Origin: CAYVZU01 sp964455935 | Lineage (GTDB): Bacteria > Fibrobacterota > CAYVZU01 | DNA length: 25,962 nt | Direction: 5' to 3' | NCBI GenBank assembly: GCA_964455935.1 | Contig: CAYVZU010000051.1 | Coordinates: 1-25,962 of the forward strand | In this document: piece after piece, positions 15,325 to 22,241 of the stretch | Position numbering within the stretch: position 1 is the stretch's first letter | Layout of the letters: each line of letters opens with the position of its first letter | Notes under the pieces: model-generated | Seen by the model: the letters and a program-made list of their open reading frames with translations, nothing else | The model's database searches: none | Told to the model about the DNA's origin: nothing | Position numbers and translations under genes: made by a program

Positions 15325-17427
15325 GTGCCAACCAATGAGACTCCAGTGCAGGCCAATATCCAGTCCATGGAAGAGGCCCTGCGTCAGCTGGCCATACTCG
15401 AACACCAGCTTTCCGAGCTGAAGAAAGCCGAGGAAGAGCGCAGCAGGACCGAAGACCTGCTGCGCAAAGCCGAGGAGCGATACCGTCTTCTCTTTGAATC
15501 GGTGACCGACTACGTCTACACCGTCAAGGTCGAGAACGGCAAAGCGGTATCCACGGCCCACGGCCCCGGTTGTTTTTGGGTCACGGGCTACACGCCGGAC
15601 GAGTATGAAAGCGAATCGAGCCTCTGGTACCGCATGGTGTTCGAAGAGGACCGGCCCAAGGTCCTAGAGCAGGCCAGCCTGGCCATCGCCGGCAAGCCGG
15701 CCCCCCCATTGGAGCACCGGATTCTTCATAAGGACGGGACGATTCGATGGGTGCGCAACACACCCGTCGTGTACAAGGATGATGCCGGGCAAATCCGCAT
15801 TTGCGAAGGCGTCATCATCGATATCACCGAGCGCAAACAGGCCGAGGAGAAACTGCAAGAGGAGGAACGATTCCTGTCCAACATCTTTCGCAGCGTGCAA
15901 GATGGAATCAGCATCCTCGACAAGGACCTTACGATCATCCGGGTCAATCCTCGAATGGAACAATGGTACCCGTTTTCCCTGCCGCTGGCAGGACGCAAAT
16001 GCCACGAGGCGTATCATTTGGCGGCGACGCCCTGCAAGATCTGCCCTACCCGCCACGCTCTGGCCAAAGGCGAGGCCGCTTCGGAAACCGTTCCCAAGTG
16101 CGGACCCGACGGCGAAATTGTCGGCTGGCTGGAGGTATATGCGTTTCCTCTGTTGGACCAGGTCACCGGAGAGATGAGCGGTGTGATCGAATACGTGCGC
16201 GACGTCACCGAGCGCAAGGAAACCGAAGGCGAACTCGAACGCCGCAATGCCGCCCTGGTCGAAGCCAACCGCCAATTGGAGCATATGCATAAGGCCAAGG
16301 ACGAATTCCTGGCCATGATCTCCCACGACCTTCGGACCCCCCTGGTCACGGGGCTAGGCTATATCGAGCTCCTGCTGAAAGGAAAATTCGGAGATCTCTC
16401 GCCGGAAGGAATCAACGGGCTCGATGTCTCGCTCAGAAACCTGAAGCGGCTGCAGTCGCTGATAGAGGACATCCTGCAGTTTCAGACCTTGAGCATGCAG
16501 GACTATCGCAAGCGGCTGATCATGGAACCGTTCAACATTGTCGAGATGATGCGGGAATGCGTATCCGAGACCGCCGTTCGGTTCGGCAAATCGCCCGACT
16601 CGATTCAGATCAGCGCGGAAGGAGACCTGGTCAAGGCGCTGGGAAATCCATCCTTGATTCACCGCGCGACTTCCAACCTGCTGGACAATGCGTGCCGCCA
16701 TGCCGGCGAAGCCCGGATCACCCTGTCGGCCGTGCGCAGAAGCAACCGGATCCACATCGCGATCGGTGACAACGGACCTGGGATTCCAGCCAAACTCCGG
16801 CCCCGGGCCTTTGAATCCTTCACCCGCTCGATCTCCCGGCGCGAAGGGTCGGGGCTGGGCCTGGCCATTGTGCGCCAAATTGCCAACGCGCACGGCGCCG
16901 AGCCCGTGCTGGAGAGCCAGGAGGGAAAAGGCACCACGGTTTCCTTTTCCATTCCCATTGCCGAAGAAGCGCCCGGCAATGAGCTGCCCGGGATCCGGAT
17001 CGAGGCCAAAAGGATTCTGGTCGTGGAGGATGACGCCGATACCCAGGACTTCATTAAAACCCTCCTGGAATCCGAGGGGTATCGTGTGGGACAGGCCACC
17101 TCGGCCGAGGAGCTTATCCGGGATTTGGACGCGGTCACCGCGGATGTGGCACTGGTCGACATCACGCTGCCGAACCTCGACGGAATCGAGCTTTGCCGGC
17201 GGTTTCGCGCCAATACCAAATGCTGCCGAATGCCGGTTTTGATGTTTACGGCCCGGGTTGACGAAAGCACCCGCAAGCGGGCCTACGACGCCGGATGCGA
17301 TGGATACCTTCTCAAGCCGCTCCTTACCGAGCAACTGCTGCGCGCTCTTCGCGGGGCACTAGCCCCGCGGCCCCGCGGTCGGAGTGCTGTTTCCGCAACT
17401 CATCAGAAACCCAAGGGCTCTTCTTGA
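15325..17427 (+). CDS. PAS-PAS hybrid histidine kinase with C-terminal receiver
   Basis: A 700-residue cytoplasmic sensor kinase without transmembrane segments. Residues about 12-50 form a coiled coil. PAS1 is at about 50-172. PAS2 at about 180-298 carries RKCHEAYHLAATPCKICPT (Cys226, His227, Cys237, Cys240), a cysteine set that could hold a metal or redox centre. A HisKA domain has the phospho-acceptor His334 in MISHDLRTPL. The HATPase domain has NLLDNACRHA, DNGPGIP and GSGLGLAIV. A receiver at about 565-680 has VVEDDAD, the phospho-acceptor Asp612 and LLKPL. The start is GTG with AGAGGAGG just upstream. Its TGA overlaps the TTG start of cooC1, so it heads the CODH/ACS group. There is no DNA-binding output domain, so a partner regulator must be elsewhere. 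Confidence 0.93.
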   Translation: MPTNETPVQANIQSMEEALRQLAILEHQLSELKKAEEERSRTEDLLRKAEERYRLLFESVTDYVYTVKVENGKAVSTAHGPGCFWVTGYTPDEYESESSLWYRMVFEEDRPKVLEQASLAIAGKPAPPLEHRILHKDGTIRWVRNTPVVYKDDAGQIRICEGVIIDITERKQAEEKLQEEERFLSNIFRSVQDGISILDKDLTIIRVNPRMEQWYPFSLPLAGRKCHEAYHLAATPCKICPTRHALAKGEAASETVPKCGPDGEIVGWLEVYAFPLLDQVTGEMSGVIEYVRDVTERKETEGELERRNAALVEANRQLEHMHKAKDEFLAMISHDLRTPLVTGLGYIELLLKGKFGDLSPEGINGLDVSLRNLKRLQSLIEDILQFQTLSMQDYRKRLIMEPFNIVEMMRECVSETAVRFGKSPDSIQISAEGDLVKALGNPSLIHRATSNLLDNACRHAGEARITLSAVRRSNRIHIAIGDNGPGIPAKLRPRAFESFTRSISRREGSGLGLAIVRQIANAHGAEPVLESQEGKGTTVSFSIPIAEEAPGNELPGIRIEAKRILVVEDDADTQDFIKTLLESEGYRVGQATSAEELIRDLDAVTADVALVDITLPNLDGIELCRRFRANTKCCRMPVLMFTARVDESTRKRAYDAGCDGYLLKPLLTEQLLRALRGALAPRPRGRSAVSATHQKPKGSS
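17350..17377 (+). promoter_or_regulatory. Strong hairpin with duplicated 3' arm ahead of cooC1
   Basis: CGCGGGGC (17350-17357) pairs perfectly with GCCCCGCG (17362-17369) around loop ACTA. A second direct copy of GCCCCGCG follows at 17370-17377 and could pair instead. It lies in the tail of the kinase gene, 47 bp before the cooC1 start. No T-run follows, so it is not an intrinsic terminator; an effect on mRNA stability or coupled translation is conjecture. Confidence 0.4.
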
Positions 17428-18191
17428 AACTCGCCATCTCGGGAAAGGGCGGCGCCGGCAAAACCACAGTGGCCGCGGCGCTCGCCCTTCTGTTTGCGCA
17501 AAAAGGCCGGACCGTGCTGGCCGTGGACGCGGATCCCGACCCCAACCTGGCCACGGCGCTGGGAATTCCACCGGCCGAACAGGCCCGCATACGACCCATC
17601 GCGCGCGAACAGGCATTAATCGAGGAGCGGACAGGGGCCAAACCCGGCTTTGGTCAGATGTTCCGACTCAATCCTGACGTGGCCGATGTGGCCGGAAAAT
17701 ACGCATACTCGTTCCGGGGTGTCTCGCTGATTGTATTGGGAGCCGTGGAACGCGGCGGCGCCGGCTGCGCCTGCGCGGGAAACACGTTGCTGCGTTCACT
17801 GGTGCAGGACCTGGTTCTGCGCAAAGACCAAAGCCTGATTCTTGATATGGAGGCCGGAATCGAGCACCTGGGCCGCGCGACAGCGCAGGGCGTTGATGCC
17901 ATGCTGATCGTCACGGATGCGGGGCAGCGGTCGATCGAAAGCGCTGGTCGCATTTTTCGCCTGGCCGGAGAGATCGGCCTCAAAAAAGCAGGGATCATCG
18001 CGAACCGGATTTCCTCGGCATCCGAGGAAGAGCGGATCGTGAAAGCCTTTCCCAATGTGCCCCTGATGGGCTCGATCCCGTTCTCGCAGGAACTGGTTTT
18101 TGGCGATCGTGAAGGCACGCCGGTCCTGGACGGTATGTGCAAGCCGGTCCGAATAAGCTTTCAACGAATTCTGGATCAATTGGAGAATTAA
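17424..18191 (+). CDS. cooC: CooC-type nickel-insertion ATPase (first copy)
   Basis: A 255-residue MinD/SIMIBI-class P-loop ATPase that delivers nickel to CODH or ACS apo-enzymes. It has the deviant Walker A GKGGAGKTT with its signature lysine at residues 7-15, VLAVDADPDPNLATALG (Walker A'), and LILDMEAGIEHLGR (switch region). The CooC Cys-X-Cys nickel/dimerisation motif is Cys115-Ala-Cys117 in GAGCACAGN. TTG at 17424 is chosen because it immediately precedes the conserved KLAISGKGG start, has AAGGG six bases upstream, and overlaps the TGA of the kinase; a longer frame upstream is only shadow sequence from the kinase gene. Whether it serves CODH or the ACS A-cluster (as AcsF) cannot be decided. 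Confidence 0.88.
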   Translation: MKLAISGKGGAGKTTVAAALALLFAQKGRTVLAVDADPDPNLATALGIPPAEQARIRPIAREQALIEERTGAKPGFGQMFRLNPDVADVAGKYAYSFRGVSLIVLGAVERGGAGCACAGNTLLRSLVQDLVLRKDQSLILDMEAGIEHLGRATAQGVDAMLIVTDAGQRSIESAGRIFRLAGEIGLKKAGIIANRISSASEEERIVKAFPNVPLMGSIPFSQELVFGDREGTPVLDGMCKPVRISFQRILDQLEN

Positions 18192-18316
18192 AATCTCGTT
18201 CCCGGCCCGACTCCGTCTATCCCCTATCCAAATCCGGTTTTGCCAAAGCCCCGCAATATTTACCATTTTACTTCTTCCTTGCTTTCAGCGTTCCCGACAT
18301 TCATAAAGGAGTCGCC

Positions 18317-19396
18317 ATGATTTTCAGACCCAACTGCATGGGAACCGCAATCGGAAGCCTTCCCCATACCACCGCCGAGAAGGCCGTCGATGTCGTTCTG
18401 TCGAACATCCCGGAGGCCCCAATCTGGCCGCAGCTTCCCAAGCTTGGGCTTCATGAACAAATGGAGATTCAATATTCCGAAGGAATGCCCGCCCGGGTGA
18501 TCGACGAGGTCAAAAAGCGGATGTACTTCAACACGGCCGTCGATTCGTCCGAGTCGTTCGCCCAGTTCTACGAATCCTACATGGCCGCCATGGACCCGGA
18601 CGGCGGCAACGGCGACTGTTCGGCTCTGGCCATTTCACCGGATTTTTCCCAGGGAATTCCGGCCCTGGAAGAGCGGCTGAAAGCCTCGAACAAAAAGCCG
18701 GCTTACGTGAAAGTTCAGACCACCGGCCCCATCAGCTTCAGCCTGACCCTTGTGGACGAAAATAAGAGGGCCATCTATTACAACGAGGAATTCCGGGACA
18801 TGATCGTGAAGGCCCTGGCCATGAAATGCCGATGGCAGATTCAGAAATTCAAACCGCTCGCCGGGGACGTGATCTGCTTCGTTGACGAACCCATCCTGTC
18901 GGCCTTTGGATCATCCACCTACGTATCCGTGCAGCGCGCCGATGTCGTCGCCTACCTCGGCGAAATGGTCAACGCGATCCACGCGGACGGAGCCATCGCC
19001 GGAATTCACTGCTGCGGCAACACGGAATGGAGCATCCCCGTGGACGCGGCCATGGACCTGATCAATTTTGACGCGTTCCAGTACGGGGACACCATCAACA
19101 TGTACCCGGAAGCCATGGCCGCGCATTTGCGCCGGGGCGGCATCCTGGCATGGGGAATTGTGCCGACATCGGCGGCCGTGCGCGAACAGACGGCGGAGAG
19201 CCTGACGCAGAAGATGGAAGGATTGTTGCAGGAACTCTCCCGGAAAGTCGGCCTGGATCAAAAGACAATTCTCGCGCAATCCATGATCACGCCGTCCTGC
19301 GGAACCGGGTCGCTTCCCGAGCCGGATGCCGAGAAGGTCTTCGCGCTGATCGGGCAGGTCTCTAGACTGTTCCGCGGCAAGTACGCGCTGGTATGA
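18317..19396 (+). CDS. Core MetE/UroD-like methyltransferase of Wood-Ljungdahl loci
   Basis: A 359-residue protein with the UROD/MetE-like TIM-barrel fold. It begins MIFRPNCMGTAIGSLPHTTAEKAVD and contains KVQTTGPISFSLTL, CFVDEPILSAFGSS, GIHCCGNTEWSI and TPSCGTGSL. His231, Cys233 and Cys328 match the positions of the zinc/homocysteine ligands of cobalamin-independent methionine synthase, while the folate-binding N-terminal half of MetE is absent. Core methionine synthases of this kind take methyl from a corrinoid protein, and the location among CODH/ACS genes suggests methyl-CFeSP as donor; this is inference. AAAGGAG (18305-18311) sets the ATG. The 18192-18316 gap before it holds no gene. The last four bases overlap the start of cooC2 (ATGA). 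Confidence 0.75.
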   Translation: MIFRPNCMGTAIGSLPHTTAEKAVDVVLSNIPEAPIWPQLPKLGLHEQMEIQYSEGMPARVIDEVKKRMYFNTAVDSSESFAQFYESYMAAMDPDGGNGDCSALAISPDFSQGIPALEERLKASNKKPAYVKVQTTGPISFSLTLVDENKRAIYYNEEFRDMIVKALAMKCRWQIQKFKPLAGDVICFVDEPILSAFGSSTYVSVQRADVVAYLGEMVNAIHADGAIAGIHCCGNTEWSIPVDAAMDLINFDAFQYGDTINMYPEAMAAHLRRGGILAWGIVPTSAAVREQTAESLTQKMEGLLQELSRKVGLDQKTILAQSMITPSCGTGSLPEPDAEKVFALIGQVSRLFRGKYALV

Positions 19397-20163
19397 GCCG
19401 CATTGCGGCCATTACCGGAAAAGGCGGCTCGGGCAAAACGACCGTGACGGCGCTGCTGATCCGGCATCTGATTCGGAATGGTCTTGGCCCGGTTCTGGCC
19501 GTGGACGCGGACCCGAACTCCTGTTTGGACATCGCTTTGGGAGTTCGGGTTGAAAAGACCCTCGGCGGGATTCGGGAGGAAGCGCGTCAGATCGTCAACA
19601 CCACACAGACGACCGGACTTTCCAAACCCGAGCTTCTCCGGATGAAAATCCAGGAATGCCTGGTCGAGACCGAGAAATTTGATTTTCTTTCCATGGGCCG
19701 ATCCGAAGGCCCGGGCTGCTACTGCTACGCCAACTCCGTTCTCTCGGCCGCAATTGGCGAGCTGGCCAAAACGTATCCATGGATTGTCATTGACAACGAA
19801 GCCGGGCTGGAAAATCTGTCGCGCCGCATTGTGCAGGAAGTGGACTGGCTGGTGATGGTCAGCGAATGGACGGCCGCGGGCCTGCGCACGGCCGCGCGCC
19901 TGAAGGACCTGGCCTCCGAGATGAAGGTGGCCCACCGCAAGCTGGTCCTGATCGCCAACCGGGTTCCGGATTCGGTTTCCTTGGATGAGATCGCCTCCGC
20001 GGCTCAATCCCTGGGCGCCGCCGCTTTCGCACGACTTGGCATTGACCCCAAATTGTCACGCTTGGGCGAAACAGGCGGCAGCCTGCTGCAGATCGCCTCT
20101 TCCAGTATCTCCGTTCCAAAGATTGAATCCCTGTTTCATGAATTGACCTCGAACCCGGTCTGA
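19393..20163 (+). CDS. cooC: CooC-type nickel-insertion ATPase (second copy)
   Basis: A 256-residue P-loop ATPase paralogous to the copy at 17424. It has GKGGSGKTT (residues 9-17), VLAVDADPNSCLDIALG, WIVIDNEAGLENLSRR and the Cys-X-Cys motif Cys109-Tyr-Cys111 in GCYCYAN. Outside these motifs the two proteins differ widely, so they are not a recent duplication. Start ATG overlaps the stop of the methyltransferase gene by four bases, implying translational coupling. The CODH gene follows after 107 bp. One plausible division of labour is one ATPase for the CODH C-cluster and the other (AcsF role) for the ACS A-cluster. Confidence 0.9.
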   Translation: MSRIAAITGKGGSGKTTVTALLIRHLIRNGLGPVLAVDADPNSCLDIALGVRVEKTLGGIREEARQIVNTTQTTGLSKPELLRMKIQECLVETEKFDFLSMGRSEGPGCYCYANSVLSAAIGELAKTYPWIVIDNEAGLENLSRRIVQEVDWLVMVSEWTAAGLRTAARLKDLASEMKVAHRKLVLIANRVPDSVSLDEIASAAQSLGAAAFARLGIDPKLSRLGETGGSLLQIASSSISVPKIESLFHELTSNPV

Positions 20164-20270
20164 GCTTAGCCGATTGATGTGCACTCCAAAAATCCTTAAT
20201 TCTTGTTGCCGAAAGGGGTAGAATACTTATTTACAATCTCTTTTGTCTTTATGCGAAGGACCTCCAAACC
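20164..20270 (+). promoter_or_regulatory. Leader of acsA with a seven-codon ORF
   Basis: The spacer has a possible -10 box TAGAAT (20219-20224) with only a weak -35 (TTAATT, 20196-20201, 17 bp upstream). ATG at 20251 opens a seven-codon frame (MRRTSKP) whose TGA (20272-20274) overlaps the GTG start of acsA. The acsA ribosome-binding site AAGGA (20256-20260) lies inside this mini-ORF. Function unproven. Confidence 0.3.
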
Positions 20271-22241
20271 GTGAATGACTCCGTAGCGCCGAAAAGCAAA
20301 GAACGAAAGCCCGAGGACAGGGCCAGCGACGCCGCATCGGTCGAGATGCTGCGCCGGGCCTTTGGCGAGTGCGTGTCCACATGCTACTCGCGGATGGACA
20401 CCCAGCAAAACCAATGCAAATTCGGCACAACGGGCGTCTGCTGCCGCATCTGCCACATGGGCCCCTGCCGCATTACAGAGCGCTCTCCCCTGGGCGTCTG
20501 CGGGGCCAATGCCGACACCATCGTTGCCCGGAATTACCTTCGCCAGGTCGCGGCAGGTTCGGCCGCGCATTCCGATCATGGGCGACACCTGGTACTGCTG
20601 CTGCGAATGGCGGCCCAGGGCAAGGGCGACTACACAATCAAAAGCGAGCCGGCCCTGCGCTCGGCCGCGGAGCTCTATGGGATCAAGCACGCAGGCCGGT
20701 CCAAAGAAGAGGTGGCCGGGGAATTGGCCGATCTTTTTCTTGAGGAATTCCGCTCGCAGGAAGAAACGCTCAAGACGCTGAAACTGGCACCCGCCAAGCG
20801 CCAGGGTATTTGGGACCATTGGCATCTTCGGCCCGAGGGCATCGACCGCATGATCGTCGAGAGCCTTCATCGGACCCACATGGGTGTGGACCACGACTAC
20901 GAGAATATCCTGCTCCACGCATTTCGAACCTCTCTGGCCGATGGCTGGGGCGGTTCGCGGGTAGCCACCATCACATCCGACATCCTGTTTGGCAATCCGG
21001 TGCCCATTCAGAGCCGCGCCAATCTGGGCGTACTGGGGCGCGACACCGTCAATGTGGTTGTGCACGGCCATGAACCGGCTCTCTCGGAAATGCTGGCCGC
21101 GGCCGCTTCGGATCCCGCAATCCGCGACGCCGCGCAGAAAGCCGGCGCAAAAGAAGTCCGTCTGGCCGGCATCTGCTGTACCGCCAACGAGATTCTGATG
21201 CGCCATGGAATTTCCATAGCGGGAAGCTTTCTCCAGCAGGAACTGGCGATTCTCACCGGCGCCGTCGAACTAATGATCACGGACGTGCAGTGCTGCATGC
21301 CCAGCTTGCCCGCTTTGGCAAAATCGTTCCACACCGAGGTGGTCTCGACCAGCAACATTGCCAAAACCGTGGGCGCTTCGCACAACCCCTTTGACGAAGA
21401 TCATGCCTATGAGAGCGCAAAGGCGTTGCTTCTGCGCGCCATTGCCAACTACAGCCGTCGCGACCCGGCCAAGGTCATGATCCCCGATGTTTCGAATCCC
21501 CTGGTGGCGGGATTCAGCGTAGAGTCGATAAAGTATATGCTGGGCGGCACCTATCGTGCCTCGTTCCGGCCCCTTAACGATGCCATCATGCAGGGCCGGA
21601 TTCGCGGTGTCGCGGGAATCGTGGGATGCAACAACCCAAAATACAAGTCCGATGCCTACACAAACGAATTGACGAAAAAACTGATCGAGAAGAATGTGCT
21701 GGTCCTTAAAACCGGCTGCGCGGCAATTTCCTCGGCAAAGGAAGGAATGCTGACTCCCGAGGCCGCACTGGCACACGCCGGCGCGGGTCTTCGCGAAGTG
21801 TGCGAGGCCGTGGGAATGCCGCCGGTGCTTCATATGGGAAGCTGCGTAGACAATTCGCGCATTCTGGAAGCGGCCACGGAGATGGTGCTGGAAGGCGGCC
21901 TAGGCGACGACCTCTCGGACATCCCGGCTGTGGGCGTTGCGCCCGAGTGGATGAGCGAGAAGGCCATTGCGATCGGCTGTTATTTCGTTGCCTCGGGGGT
22001 CGATGTAATCCTGGGCCATCCTTTTTACGTGTCCGGCTCAGGAGCAGTCGATGATTTCCTGCATCACCGAACGAGCGATCTGTTTGGCGCGTCCTTCCAT
22101 GTCTGTCCCGACCCGGAGATCGCGGCCGCCAAGGTCCTTGGGATCATCGAAGCCAGGCGCGAAAAGCTGGGCATCAATAAAAAGACGGAACGCAAACTGT
22201 TTGGGATGGAAGACAGAAGAAAAATTGTAGAGAAAGCATAA
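20271..22241 (+). CDS. acsA: Carbon monoxide dehydrogenase, Ni-Fe catalytic subunit
   Basis: Interconverts CO2 and CO; within CODH/ACS it feeds CO to acetyl-CoA synthase. The 656-residue protein has the D-cluster cysteines Cys49 and Cys57 and B-cluster Cys58, Cys61, Cys66 plus the Cys of GVCGANAD. It has a full C-cluster ligand set: His265 (VHGHEP), Cys303 (GICCTANE), Cys341 (DVQCCMPS), Cys453 (VGCNNPK), Cys483 (TGCAAIS) and Cys525 (MGSCVDNSR). The spacing between the last two is 42 residues, shorter than the 50 of the Carboxydothermus enzyme, meaning a surface loop is trimmed. Start is GTG; AAGGA lies ten bases upstream. It abuts the ACS gene (TAA then ATG), so CODH and ACS are made together. 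Confidence 0.96.
   Translation: MNDSVAPKSKERKPEDRASDAASVEMLRRAFGECVSTCYSRMDTQQNQCKFGTTGVCCRICHMGPCRITERSPLGVCGANADTIVARNYLRQVAAGSAAHSDHGRHLVLLLRMAAQGKGDYTIKSEPALRSAAELYGIKHAGRSKEEVAGELADLFLEEFRSQEETLKTLKLAPAKRQGIWDHWHLRPEGIDRMIVESLHRTHMGVDHDYENILLHAFRTSLADGWGGSRVATITSDILFGNPVPIQSRANLGVLGRDTVNVVVHGHEPALSEMLAAAASDPAIRDAAQKAGAKEVRLAGICCTANEILMRHGISIAGSFLQQELAILTGAVELMITDVQCCMPSLPALAKSFHTEVVSTSNIAKTVGASHNPFDEDHAYESAKALLLRAIANYSRRDPAKVMIPDVSNPLVAGFSVESIKYMLGGTYRASFRPLNDAIMQGRIRGVAGIVGCNNPKYKSDAYTNELTKKLIEKNVLVLKTGCAAISSAKEGMLTPEAALAHAGAGLREVCEAVGMPPVLHMGSCVDNSRILEAATEMVLEGGLGDDLSDIPAVGVAPEWMSEKAIAIGCYFVASGVDVILGHPFYVSGSGAVDDFLHHRTSDLFGASFHVCPDPEIAAAKVLGIIEARREKLGINKKTERKLFGMEDRRKIVEKA

Noticed and set aside
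17295..17423. 43-codon upstream extension of cooC1
   Set aside because: It lies in another frame of the kinase receiver domain and adds no CooC-like sequence; the TTG at 17424 fits the family start.
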